Source of the DNA: Serratia rhizosphaerae
Lineage (GTDB): Bacteria; Pseudomonadota; Gammaproteobacteria; Enterobacterales; Enterobacteriaceae
Length of the DNA: 64,000 nt
Direction: 5' to 3'
NCBI RefSeq assembly: GCF_009817885.1
Contig: NZ_CP041764.1
Coordinates: forward strand, 4,836,001-4,900,000
Shown here in pieces: positions 51,311 to 60,626 of the stretch. Position 1 is the stretch's first letter; every line of letters begins with the position of its first letter. A program made the position numbers and the translations under genes. The notes below the pieces were generated by a model. It ran no database searches, was not told the DNA's origin, and saw only the letters and a program-made list of their open reading frames with translations.

Positions 51311-52187
51311 CGTATACCGCGAAAAGAAAATGCCGAGCCCGCTGCGCTATACCTGGCGGATATTTTACGGCGACGCGCTGGCGATGATCGGTTTTTACGG
51401 CGTGATTGCGCTGGTGCTGCTGTCGCTGCTCGGCAGTCTGCTGGCGCCCTATGCGCTCGACCAGCAGTTCCTCGGCTACCAGCTGCTGCCGCCTTCCTGG
51501 TCGCGCTACGGCAACGTGTCGTTCTTCCTCGGCACCGACGATCTGGGGCGCGATCTGCTGAGCCGGCTGCTGACCGGCACCGCCGCCACCTTCGGCTCGG
51601 CGCTGGTGGTGACGCTGGGCGCTGCCTTCTTCGGCGTGATCCTCGGCGTGCTGGCCGGCGTGACCCACGGCCTGCGCTCGGCGGTGCTGAACCATATTCT
51701 CGATACCCTGCTGTCTATCCCGTCGCTGCTGCTGGCGATCGTGGTGGTGGCGTTTATCGGCCCGAAACTGGAGCACGCCATGCTGGCGGTGTGGCTGGCG
51801 CTGTTGCCGCGCATAGTGCGCACCATTTACAGCGCGGTGCATGACGAGCTGGAAAAAGAGTATGTGGTGGCGGCGCGGCTGGACGGCGCCTCAACCCTGC
51901 AGATCCTGTGGTATGCGGTGCTGCCCAATATCGCCGCGGTGCTGGTGACCGAGTTCACCCGCGCTCTGTCGATGGCGATCCTCGATATCGCCGCGCTCGG
52001 CTTTCTCGACCTCGGCGCACAGCTGCCGTCGCCGGAATGGGGCGCCATGCTCGGCGATTCGCTGGAGCTGGTATATGTCGCGCCCTGGGCGGTGATGCTG
52101 CCCGGCGCCGCCATTCTGATCAGCGTGTTGCTGATCAACCTGTTGGGCGACGGCATGCGCCGCGCCATTAATGCGGGAGTGGAATAA
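51297..52187 (+). CDS. sapC: SapC, ABC transporter permease
   Basis: The 296-residue DppC-type permease has an N-terminal cytoplasmic segment, six helices and the coupling loop EKEYVVAARLDGASTLQILW. It overlaps sapB by 14 nt and its stop overlaps the sapD start (TAATG), so translation of the operon is tightly linked. Confidence 0.96.
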   Translation: MPFDNVYREKKMPSPLRYTWRIFYGDALAMIGFYGVIALVLLSLLGSLLAPYALDQQFLGYQLLPPSWSRYGNVSFFLGTDDLGRDLLSRLLTGTAATFGSALVVTLGAAFFGVILGVLAGVTHGLRSAVLNHILDTLLSIPSLLLAIVVVAFIGPKLEHAMLAVWLALLPRIVRTIYSAVHDELEKEYVVAARLDGASTLQILWYAVLPNIAAVLVTEFTRALSMAILDIAALGFLDLGAQLPSPEWGAMLGDSLELVYVAPWAVMLPGAAILISVLLINLLGDGMRRAINAGVE

Positions 52188-53179
52188 TGCCGTTGCTCGA
52201 TATCCGCAATCTGACGATTGAATTTATGACCGCCGACGGACCGGTCAAGGCGGTGGACCGCGTCAGCATGACGCTGAGCGAAGGCGAAGTACGCGGGCTG
52301 GTGGGTGAATCCGGCTCCGGCAAAAGCCTGATCGCCAAGGCGATCTGCGGCGTCACCAAAGATAACTGGCGCGTCACCGCCGACCGTCTGCGCTTTGACG
52401 ACATCGATCTGCTGCAGCTGACGCCGCGCGAGCGCCGCAAGCTGGTGGGCCACAACGTCTCCATGATTTTCCAGGAGCCGCAATCCTGTCTCGATCCGTC
52501 CGAAAGCATCGGCCGGCAGCTGGCGCAGGCCATCCCCGGCTGGACCTATAAAGGCCACTGGTGGCAGCGCTTCAACTGGCGGCGTCGCCGGGCGATTGAG
52601 CTGCTGCACCGCGTCGGTATAAAAGATCACAACGATATTATGGGCAGTTTCCCCTATGAGCTCACCGAAGGGGAATGTCAAAAAGTGATGATCGCCATCG
52701 CGCTGGCCAACCAGCCGCGTCTGCTTATCGCCGATGAGCCGACCAATGCGATGGAGCCCACCACCCAGGCGCAGATTTTCCGCCTGCTTGCGCGGCTGAA
52801 TCAAAACAACAACACCACCATTTTGCTGATCAGCCATGACTTGCAGATGATGAGCAAATGGGCTGACCGGGTGAACGTGCTTTACTGCGGCCAGACGGTG
52901 GAAAGCGCCCGCTGCGAGGAGTTGCTGGCGGCACCGCATCATCCGTACACCCAGGCGCTGATCCGCGCCATGCCGGACTTCGGCCGTTCGCTGCCGCACA
53001 AAAGCCGGCTCAATACCCTGCCGGGGGCGATCCCGTCACTGGAGCATTTGCCTATCGGCTGCCGGCTGGGGCCGCGCTGCCCTTACGCGCAGAAGAAATG
53101 CATCGAAACCCCGCGCCTGCGTGCGGTGAAGAATCACCTGTTCGCCTGCCACTTCCCGCTCAATATGGAGGAACAGTGA
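52187..53179 (+). CDS. sapD: SapD, ABC transporter ATPase
   Basis: The 330-residue product has Walker A GESGSGKS at 40-47 and Walker B LLIADEPTNAME. The signature is changed to LTEGECQK in place of LSGGQ, as is usual for SapD. A C-terminal oligopeptide-transporter domain (CRLGPRCPYAQKKC) is present. In E. coli SapD also supports Trk potassium uptake. Confidence 0.96.
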   Translation: MPLLDIRNLTIEFMTADGPVKAVDRVSMTLSEGEVRGLVGESGSGKSLIAKAICGVTKDNWRVTADRLRFDDIDLLQLTPRERRKLVGHNVSMIFQEPQSCLDPSESIGRQLAQAIPGWTYKGHWWQRFNWRRRRAIELLHRVGIKDHNDIMGSFPYELTEGECQKVMIAIALANQPRLLIADEPTNAMEPTTQAQIFRLLARLNQNNNTTILLISHDLQMMSKWADRVNVLYCGQTVESARCEELLAAPHHPYTQALIRAMPDFGRSLPHKSRLNTLPGAIPSLEHLPIGCRLGPRCPYAQKKCIETPRLRAVKNHLFACHFPLNMEEQ

Positions 53180-53180
53180 G

Positions 53181-53996
53181 ATGGAAACGCTATTGGAAGT
53201 GCGCAACCTGAGCAAAACCTACCGCTACCGCAGCGGTCTGTTCCGCCGTCAGCACGTCGAAGCGGTCAAGTCGGTGAGTTTTACCCTGCGTGAACGCCAG
53301 ACGCTGGCGATTATCGGCGAGAACGGTTCAGGCAAGTCAACGCTGGCGAAGATGCTCTCCGGCATGGTGGAACCCAGCGCCGGCGAACTGCTGATCGACG
53401 ACCATCCGCTGGCCTACGGCGACTACCGCTACCGTAGCCAGCGCATCCGCATGATTTTTCAGGACCCCAGCACCTCGCTCAATCCGCGTCAGCGTATCGG
53501 GCAGATTCTGGACGCCCCGCTGCGCCTGAACACCGATCTGGAACCCGAGGAGCGCGAGCGGCGCATTAACCAGACGCTGCGCCAGGTCGGCATGCTGCCG
53601 GACCACGCCTATTACTACCCGCATATGCTGGCCTCCGGCCAGAAGCAGCGCGTAGCGCTGGCAAGGGCGCTGATTCTGCAGCCGAAGGTGATCGTCGCCG
53701 ATGAGGCCCTGGCCTCGCTGGATATGTCGATGCGCTCGCAAATCATCAACCTGATGCTGGAGCTACAGGAGAAGCACGGCATCTCCTATATCTACGTTAC
53801 CCAGCATTTAGGAATGATGAAGCACATCAGCGATCAGGTGCTGGTGATGCACGAAGGAGAAATCGTCGAGCGCGGCAGCACCGCCGAGGTACTGGCTGCG
53901 CCGCTGCACGATCTGACCAAGCGGCTGATCGCCAGCCACTTTGGTGAGGCCCTGACCGCCGATGCCTGGCGGCGCGACGGCGGCGGACGCTTCTGA
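53181..53996 (+). CDS. sapF: SapF, ABC transporter ATPase
   Basis: The 271-residue product has Walker A GENGSGKS at 46-53, signature LASGQKQR and Walker B VIVADEALASLD. It starts 1 bp after sapD and is the last gene of the operon. A GC-rich hairpin follows the stop without a clear T-run. Confidence 0.96.
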   Translation: METLLEVRNLSKTYRYRSGLFRRQHVEAVKSVSFTLRERQTLAIIGENGSGKSTLAKMLSGMVEPSAGELLIDDHPLAYGDYRYRSQRIRMIFQDPSTSLNPRQRIGQILDAPLRLNTDLEPEERERRINQTLRQVGMLPDHAYYYPHMLASGQKQRVALARALILQPKVIVADEALASLDMSMRSQIINLMLELQEKHGISYIYVTQHLGMMKHISDQVLVMHEGEIVERGSTAEVLAAPLHDLTKRLIASHFGEALTADAWRRDGGGRF

Positions 53997-54247
53997 TACT
54001 ACATCGCCGCCGGATTGGCTCTACGTGTCCGGCGGCACTGCCATTATGAGAATCCGCCGTATCAAATTGACATCATCTTCCCCTGACGCGCCCCCGACAC
54101 AACCACACTGACACGATTAATCTCACAGCTCCCACACCGCTGAATCGTTTATTTTTTAACCAATGTCACATTTCTCCGTCAGCCCCCCTTTCTCTGGCAC
54201 GGCGATTGCTCGTTATTTGAACATTTTCATTCTGGCAGGAGGCCGTC

Positions 54248-55885
54248 ATGCCACAACGTAACAGTACCCTGGCTCAGGGAGTCGCTTTTTTTGATAAACA
54301 ACGCATTATTGCACGCCCGGGTTTTAATCGCTGGCTGGTTCCTCCCGCCGCGCTGGCGATTCACTTGTGTATCGGTATGGCCTATGGTTTTTCGGTGTTC
54401 TGGCTACCGATGTCGCAAATGGTTGGTCAGGCCTGTCCCGCTGACGATGGCGTCTGGCAGCAGCTCACCACGACCGATTGCGACTGGCGCATCTCCATGC
54501 TGGGGTGGACTTACACGCTGTTCTTTATCTTTCTCGGCTGCTCGGCCGCGTTGTGGGGACAATGGTTGGAAAAAGCAGGGCCGCGCAAAGTGGGCATGGT
54601 CGCCACCTGCTGCTAGTGCGGCGGTCTGCTGCTGGCCGCACTGGCCCTCTATCTACATCAGCTGTGGCTGTTATGGCTAGGGGCGGGAGTGATTGGCGGC
54701 ATCGGTCTGGGGCTGGGGTATATTTCGCCGGTTTCCACCCTGCTGCGCTGGTTTCCTGACAAACGCGGCATGGCCGCAGGCATGGCAATAATGGGCTTCG
54801 GCGGCGGTGCAATGGTGGGCGCGCCGTTCGCCAACGCGCTGATGACATTTTACGCCGACGGCGGCGCGCCGGGCATCTGGCAGACGCTGCTGACCCTGGC
54901 GGGGATCTATGCTGTGTTCATGCTTGGCGGCACACTGTGCTACCGCATTCCGCCCATCGGCTGGCTCCCCAAAAGTTGGCCGCCGCCGGAAAGCGCCGGC
55001 GATAATGCCGCCGCACAAGGCGCGATTCAGGTGCATGTCGCTACCGCCTGCCGCACGCGCCAGTTCTGGCTGTTATGGCTGGTGCTGTGCCTGAACGTGT
55101 CTGCCGGCATCGGCATTCTGGGCATGGCGTCGCCGATGCTGCAGGAGGTGTTTGCCGGCCGACTGCTCGGCCTGACGCTGAGCTGGTCACAGCTGGACGC
55201 CACACAGCTGACCAGTATCGCCGCCATCGCCGCCGGCTTTACCGGTCTGCTCAGCCTGTTTAATATCGGCGGACGCTTTTTCTGGGCCTCGCTGTCCGAC
55301 TATGCCGGCCGGCGAATCACCTTCGCTATCATCTTCGCGCTGGGCGGTTTACTCTACCTACTGACCACATTAGCCAGCAGCAGTGGCAGCGTCATTCTGT
55401 TTGTCACGACGCTGTGCATTATCATTTCCATGTACGGCGGCGGTTTCGCCACCATCCCGGCCTATCTCGCCGATATTTTCGGCACGCTGATGGTCGGCGC
55501 CATACATGGCCGTTTACTGACGGCCTGGTCCGCAGCCGGCATTCTCGGTCCGGTGCTGGTCAATTACCTGCGGGAATATCAATTGGCAGACGGTGCCGCA
55601 CCCGCGCAAGTTTATACCAACACCCTGTATGTTCTGGCGGCACTGCTGGTGCTCGGTTTTATCTGCAACCTGTTGGTCAGACCGGTATCGGCAAGGTATG
55701 CCATGAGCGAGCAACAGCTGCAGCAGGCCGCATCAGCCTATCGCCGCGATCCGGCGATGCCGCTGGCCTGGGACGCCGACCGCAGCAGTTATCTTTGGGT
55801 GGCGTTGAGTTGGTTAATCGTCGGCTTACCGCTGCTGTGGGGCGTGTCCGTGACCCTGCTGCAAAGCGCGCGTTTCATCTTATAA
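54248..55885 (+). pseudogene. OFA-type (oxalate/formate-like) MFS transporter broken by an amber codon
   Basis: The frame would encode 545 residues. It starts at ATG 54248 with AGGAGG 6 nt upstream, but codon 123 is TAG (54614-54616). The same frame continues without further stops to 55885. The parts on both sides belong together: MSQMVG and FFIFLGCSAALWGQWLEKAG before; GVIGGIGLGLGYISPVSTLL and RWFPDKRGMAAGMAIMGFGG after, the OxlT/OFA pattern. Related proteins carry Trp at about this place, so a TGG-to-TAG change is likely. The product would be cut within transmembrane helix 3. A sequencing error or suppression remain possible. Confidence 0.8.
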
Positions 55886-55895
55886 GGGCAGAATA

Positions 55896-56087
55896 ATGAT
55901 ACGCATCGCGCTAATACTGCTCCTGGCGCTGATTATCGGCATATTGCTTAGCCTGGGTACACTCTGGTATCTGCAGCATTTTACCGATACCCAGGCGGAC
56001 GGGTTAATTACGCTTATTTTGTTGCTGGGCATCGCTTATGGCTCATTGGTGATTGCCACCCATTTGGTGCACCGTTGGCGGTGCTAG
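55896..56087 (+). CDS. Small two-helix membrane protein next to the MFS gene
   Basis: The 63-residue protein starts 10 bp after the MFS gene and has two hydrophobic helices (IALILLLALIIGILLSLGTLWY, broken, and LITLILLLGIAYGSLVIATH). It probably forms an operon with the transporter and may be an accessory subunit. If the MFS gene is dead, this gene may be losing its role. No known function. Confidence 0.65.
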   Translation: MIRIALILLLALIIGILLSLGTLWYLQHFTDTQADGLITLILLLGIAYGSLVIATHLVHRWRC

Positions 56088-56257
56088 CGAGGCTGAGGAT
56101 TATGCACCAGATGTCAAACTATATGATATTTTTTGATATAACATTATATTTTATTCCCTTCAGTTATTGATTAGCACGTAACATTATTTTATCTCGCTAT
56201 TCGAATCAGTGAAGATATCCCTACGTTGAGTTGATTAAACAACAGGATATCTCACTG

Positions 56258-57463
56258 ATGACGAGTCCACGCCTCAGGGAACAACCGCGCCAACATCATA
56301 GCCAGTGGTATCATGAAACCCAGTGCAGCGTACGCGGCGATATGCCGTTAGAGCCGCAGGCCGCCCTGATCCGCGACCGCTTTTTGCTGGGGCTGGGCGA
56401 ATTTGCCGACCCGGCATTGAATCAGGCGCTGATCGCCCGGGCGCCGCTCTTCAGCGCCTCACTGGCCTGTTGCCGCGTACTGTTTCCCGAACAGATCGCG
56501 TTGTCGCGTCACGTGACACTGTCACCATACGATCGCCTCTGTACCGCCCTGACGGTGGCGCAGGTCACTGGCGTGCAGTCGCTGTGTAGCCACTACGCCT
56601 CCCGCCTCGCCCCGCTCGACAGCCCCGACGCCTCCCGTGAAAGTAATATCCGCTTAGCGCAAATCACCCAATACGCCCGCCAGCTTGCCACCCAGCCCAC
56701 GCTGATCTGCCGTAAAGCGCTGCAGCAGTTGAGCGACGTCGGCCTGAGCGTAGCGGATATCGTCTCCTTCGTGCAGATTATCGGTTTTGTCAGCTATCAG
56801 GCGCGGGTGGTCGCCGGCATCGCCGCGCTGGCGGGCCGGCCCGCTGCGGTGGCGCCGGGTTTCACCACCCAGCAGGACGCCGAGGCGCTGCACCTTGACG
56901 AACGGCCGCCGCTCTGGCGGTCTCGCCTGACGCCGCTGCAGCCCGAAGAAGCGGCGGCCGAACAGCTGGACGTGCTGGACCAAAGCCACCCGGACGCACG
57001 CACTGAAGATTACTATCTGCTGCTGGCCCACGATGCCGCCGCCCTGCGTGAACGCAACGGCGTATTTAACGGTATTCATGGCAGCAATGATGAAACGAGC
57101 CGTCGACTGATGGCGCTGGCGGCGCTCTGCACCTCACGCATCAACGGCAGCCGCTATTGTGCCGCCAGCGTGGCGGCCGATCTGCGCAACCCGCCGCTGG
57201 TGCACGCCCTGTGCGACAGCATCGATGCCGGCTGTCAGCGTGCGGCGGATCCCCGACAAAAAGCGGTGATACAGATCAGCAGCGCATTAACCCGCAGTCC
57301 GGAAAAGTTTACGCCGCACAGCGTACAGCCGCTGTTTCAGCTGGACGTGACGCAGGCGCAGGCGCTGGATCTGATACTGACCAGCGCGCTGTATGCCTGG
57401 GAGAACCGTCTGCGCTATAGCCTGGGCGATACGCTTTGCGTCAGCGCGGAAGACCGGGAGTAA
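56258..57463 (+). CDS. CMD/AhpD-like double-domain protein
   Basis: ATG 56258 (MTSPRLREQP) gives 401 residues; an in-frame TTG at 56231 is the alternative. Both halves show the carboxymuconolactone decarboxylase/AhpD helical pattern: LTVAQVTGVQSLCSHYASRL in the first, ALAALCTSRINGSRYCAASV in the second. The usual CxxC pair is reduced to one Cys in each half (SRYC in the second). Classic AhpD-type disulfide reductase activity is therefore doubtful. The gene converges on a LysR gene with a 23-nt overlap. The substrate is unknown. Confidence 0.7.
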   Translation: MTSPRLREQPRQHHSQWYHETQCSVRGDMPLEPQAALIRDRFLLGLGEFADPALNQALIARAPLFSASLACCRVLFPEQIALSRHVTLSPYDRLCTALTVAQVTGVQSLCSHYASRLAPLDSPDASRESNIRLAQITQYARQLATQPTLICRKALQQLSDVGLSVADIVSFVQIIGFVSYQARVVAGIAALAGRPAAVAPGFTTQQDAEALHLDERPPLWRSRLTPLQPEEAAAEQLDVLDQSHPDARTEDYYLLLAHDAAALRERNGVFNGIHGSNDETSRRLMALAALCTSRINGSRYCAASVAADLRNPPLVHALCDSIDAGCQRAADPRQKAVIQISSALTRSPEKFTPHSVQPLFQLDVTQAQALDLILTSALYAWENRLRYSLGDTLCVSAEDRE

Positions 57464-58361
57464 CTGACTGCAGCAGCCAGCCTTGGGCCGCGTCAAAGAA
57501 GTGCTGGGCCAGCGGCGTCGCCCGGCCCGGCTCGGCCACCACCACCGCCGCGTGACGCGTCATCGGCGCAATCGCGATCGCACGGCGCTGCAGCTGCGGC
57601 GTCATTTCCGGCAGTAAATTGCCGCGCGGAAAGATGCCACAGCCTAAACCGACGAAAATCCCCTGCAGCAGTTGCAGCAGCGAGCTGGTTTCCAGCCGCG
57701 TATGCAGCGTTAACCCGGCGTCGCGGAAGTTCTGATCGATATAGCGGCGGAAATAGCGCGACGGTTCCGCCAGGCACTGCGGCAAGTCGGCGACCTCACG
57801 CAGCGTCAGCGGCGTATCGCCTACCAGCTGCGGAAAGTGCTGCGGATGAAACAGCAGATCGACGCCGCTGTCTTCCAGCGGCTGCGACTGGAAATGCAGC
57901 TCGTGCAGCGTCTGTAGCTCGAAAAAACCGATGCCGATATCCACCGTATGGGCGGTCAGAGCCTCCAGCAGCTGGTCGGCGCTGAGTACCGAAACGCGGA
58001 AATCCAGCCGGGGAAATTTGACGCTGATCGATTTCAGCAACTGCGCCAGCATGATGCTGCACTGCGGCACCGCGCCAATCACCAGCGTTCCGTTCAGCCC
58101 GTGCTTGAGCGATTCCACCTCCAGCTTCAGCCCCTGATACACCGAGACGATTTCCCGCGCCCAGGCCAGCACGCGTTCGCCCTCTGCGGTAAAGCCTTCA
58201 AAATTATTGCCGCGGTTGATCAACGCCACGCCCAATTCTTTCTCCAGGTTTTTCAACCGCATAGATAGCGTCGGCTGGCTGACGAAACTGGCTTCCGCCG
58301 CCCGGCCGAAATGGCGTTCGCGCTCAAGATTACACAGATAAATCAGTTGCTTAATATCCAT
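57441..58361 (-). CDS. LysR-family transcriptional regulator
   Basis: ATG 58361 (MDIKQLIYLCNLERERHFGR) is the typical LysR start; an in-frame start 10 codons earlier exists. The product is 306 residues. The winged helix (AAEASFVSQPTLSMRLKNLE) and effector domain (GTLVIGAVPQCSIMLAQLLK) are intact. It may control the convergent CMD gene or the MFS unit, but it is not divergent from either, so the target is unclear. Confidence 0.88.
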   Translation of the reverse strand: MDIKQLIYLCNLERERHFGRAAEASFVSQPTLSMRLKNLEKELGVALINRGNNFEGFTAEGERVLAWAREIVSVYQGLKLEVESLKHGLNGTLVIGAVPQCSIMLAQLLKSISVKFPRLDFRVSVLSADQLLEALTAHTVDIGIGFFELQTLHELHFQSQPLEDSGVDLLFHPQHFPQLVGDTPLTLREVADLPQCLAEPSRYFRRYIDQNFRDAGLTLHTRLETSSLLQLLQGIFVGLGCGIFPRGNLLPEMTPQLQRRAIAIAPMTRHAAVVVAEPGRATPLAQHFFDAAQGWLLQSVTPGLPR

Positions 58362-58453
58362 TAATTCGCTCGGATGATAATATCTGAACAAAGTATATCA
58401 TTAAGCAGCAAAAAGCGGGCCCGTGCGACGGCGGCTGGGCCCGGAGGGAATAG

Positions 58454-59611
58454 TTATACTTTGAGTTTTATGTAGTCCACCAGCCGCGAGAAGATACCGC
58501 CCTGATTAACCGGCTGCAGCGCCACCAGCGGCAGCGTTTCCAGCAGTTTACCATCGTCGCTGATGCGCACTTCGCCGATGGTCTGGCCCGCCTTGAGCGG
58601 CGCTTCCAGACGTTTGCCGTTCAGCACGTACTGCGCTTTAAGCTTCTGCACTTCGCCCTTCGGCAGACTGAGCGCGTGATCCTGCTGAACGCCGACCTGT
58701 ACCTGCGACTTATCGCCGTACCAGACCGTCTCATTGCCCAGCGCGGCGCCGGCCTTGAACACCTGTACCGTGTCAAAGTCGCGCAGTCCCCAGGTCAGCA
58801 GTTTACGCGCCTGCTCTTCACGCCCTTTCGAACTTTTGCCGCCCATCACCACGGCAATCATACGGCGGTTGCCTTCGGTGGCGGAGGCAATAATGTTAAA
58901 GCCCGCCGACGCCGTATGGCCGGTTTTCAGGCCATCGACGTGCAACGTTTTATCCCACAGCAGGCCGTTGCGGTTCTGCTGCGTGATGCCGTTCCAGGTC
59001 AGCGATTTTTCGCTGTACATGTGATACTCCTCCGGCTCGCTCAGAATGATCGCCCGCGATATCTGCGCCAGGTCTCCGGCGGTGGTGAACTGCCCCGGCG
59101 CATCCAGGCCGTGCACCGTTTCAAAGTGGGTGTTTTTCAGCCCGAGCTGCGCCGCTTTCTGGTTCATCAGCTGTACAAAGGCCGCCTGGCTGCCGGCCAC
59201 GTAGTCGGCCATCGCCACGCAGGCGTCATTGCCGGAGTCAATGATAATGCCGCGGCTGAGATCGCGCACCGTGACCCTGTCACCTGGTTTTAAGAACATC
59301 AGCGAGGAGCCTTTAAATACCGGGTTGCCGGCGCCCCAGGCGTCCTGGCCAACCGTCACTACGTCATCCAGGCTGATTTTATGCTGGTCCAGGGCGTGGT
59401 CGACCACCAGTCCGGTCATCAGTTTGGTCAGGCTGGCGGGATTACGTCGCTCGTCGGCATGATCCTGCGCCAGAATCTGGCCGGTGACCGAATCCATCAA
59501 TACATACGAAGCCGCATCGATTGGCGGCGGGGTCAGCGCGGGCGCTGCCGCCGCCTGGGCTGCCAGCGGCAGTAACATTCCACATATAACGGCCAATACA
59601 CTAGGCTTCAC
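58454..59611 (-). CDS. dacD: D-alanyl-D-alanine carboxypeptidase (DacD-like, PBP6b)
   Basis: The GTG-started, 385-residue product has a signal peptide (LAVICGMLLPLAAQAAAA) and the penicillin-binding motifs SLTK (Ser60-Lys63), SGN (126-128) and KTG (229-231). The C-terminal domain ends in an amphipathic membrane anchor, GGIFSRLVDYIKLKV. It trims the terminal D-Ala from peptidoglycan pentapeptides at the periplasmic face of the inner membrane. DacA, DacC and DacD are similar; DacD is favoured by overall length and sequence but is not certain. Confidence 0.9.
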   Translation of the reverse strand: MKPSVLAVICGMLLPLAAQAAAAPALTPPPIDAASYVLMDSVTGQILAQDHADERRNPASLTKLMTGLVVDHALDQHKISLDDVVTVGQDAWGAGNPVFKGSSLMFLKPGDRVTVRDLSRGIIIDSGNDACVAMADYVAGSQAAFVQLMNQKAAQLGLKNTHFETVHGLDAPGQFTTAGDLAQISRAIILSEPEEYHMYSEKSLTWNGITQQNRNGLLWDKTLHVDGLKTGHTASAGFNIIASATEGNRRMIAVVMGGKSSKGREEQARKLLTWGLRDFDTVQVFKAGAALGNETVWYGDKSQVQVGVQQDHALSLPKGEVQKLKAQYVLNGKRLEAPLKAGQTIGEVRISDDGKLLETLPLVALQPVNQGGIFSRLVDYIKLKV

Positions 59612-59923
59612 AAATATATCCTCTTCATATCATTCTATTTTAAGCGGGCTAGACTGCACCAAACGACGCGGCAGCGGAATCGCCAGTCTTTTACAGCAGA
59701 TAACAGAGTGCAACCATTTGTATGCGTTCCCCCTGCCCGGTAATAAACCTTGCCAACCCGCCGGCGGCGGCGTCACGTTTTGGCGAAGAAACAGGCATGA
59801 CGGCCGCGAAATCCATTCCGGTTGTTATCAGACGTTGCCAGATGTTACCGCCGGCCACACGTATCCGGTAAGACAGGGTATACTCGGCACAGCGCCATAC
59901 ACGAAGCATCAAGGAGAAAAATT
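59612..59923. other. dacD-gloA divergent intergenic region
   Basis: About 310 bp with only short, unconvincing ORFs. It should hold the divergent promoters. No operator or repeat was recognised. Confidence 0.4.
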
Positions 59924-60451
59924 ATGCCTCTGAACGAATTATTAAACCTGCCGGGCGTCGCCGCCCAGCCGGAAAGCGTTACCGACGGTTATGTGTTTAA
60001 CCACACCATGATCCGCGTAAAAGATCTGACCAAGGCGCTGGACTTCTATACCCGCGTACTGGGCTTTACGCCGGTATATAAAGAAGACTTCGCCGAGGCG
60101 GCGTTTACCATCGTGTATCTGGCCCGCGTGCCGCGCGACCAGATCCCGCAGGACGACGTGCAGCGCAAGCAGTGGGCGCTGAGCCAGCCGGGCATCCTGG
60201 AGCTGACGCACAACCACGGCACGGAAAACCAGCCGGATTTCCAGTACCATAACGGCAATAGCGAACCGCGAGGCTTCGGCCACCTGTGCGTCACCGTGCC
60301 GGACGTCCGCGCCGCCTGTGAACGCTTCGAACAGATGGGCGTCACCTTCCAGAAGCGCCTGCACGAAGGGCGCATGAACTACGTGGCGTTTATCAAGGAT
60401 CCGGACGATTACTGGATTGAGATCCTGCAGCCGACGCCGCTGCAGGCGTAA
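59924..60451 (+). CDS. gloA: Lactoylglutathione lyase, GLO1-like (long) type
   Basis: ATG 59924 follows AAGGAG at 7 nt; the product is 175 residues. This is longer than the 135-residue Ni-type E. coli GloA and resembles the zinc-type enzyme of eukaryotes and Pseudomonas, with the inserted segment RKQWALSQPGILELTHNHGT. The metal ligands are His27, Glu93, His120 and Glu166; the first is Gln in the human enzyme. It isomerises the methylglyoxal-glutathione adduct to S-lactoylglutathione. It is followed by its own terminator. Confidence 0.93.
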   Translation: MPLNELLNLPGVAAQPESVTDGYVFNHTMIRVKDLTKALDFYTRVLGFTPVYKEDFAEAAFTIVYLARVPRDQIPQDDVQRKQWALSQPGILELTHNHGTENQPDFQYHNGNSEPRGFGHLCVTVPDVRAACERFEQMGVTFQKRLHEGRMNYVAFIKDPDDYWIEILQPTPLQA

Positions 60452-60460
60452 TCGCCCCGC

Positions 60461-60487
60461 CGTCCCGGCCGCTCGCCGGGACGCTTT
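60461..60487 (+). terminator. Terminator of gloA
   Basis: CGTCCCGGC-CGCT-CGCCGGGACG is followed by CTTTTCC. Confidence 0.75.
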
Positions 60488-60626
60488 TCCCCCTCCCGCC
60501 CGCAGAATGACCGAAAATAGTCCGCCTCGCCGGGAAAAGCGTGACGTCAGGCTTGCCCGCAGCGGGTGATTCGCGTAAAACTGTCAGCCGCAAATCTTGC
60601 CACTCACAACCCATTCACTGGACGAT

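Noticed and set aside
51827..52999. 390-codon minus-strand ORF over sapC-sapD
   Set aside because: It is a shadow of two conserved transporter genes.
54003..54036. Hairpin after sapF as an intrinsic terminator
   Set aside because: The GCCGCCGGA/TCCGGCGGC stem is strong but is not followed by a T-run.
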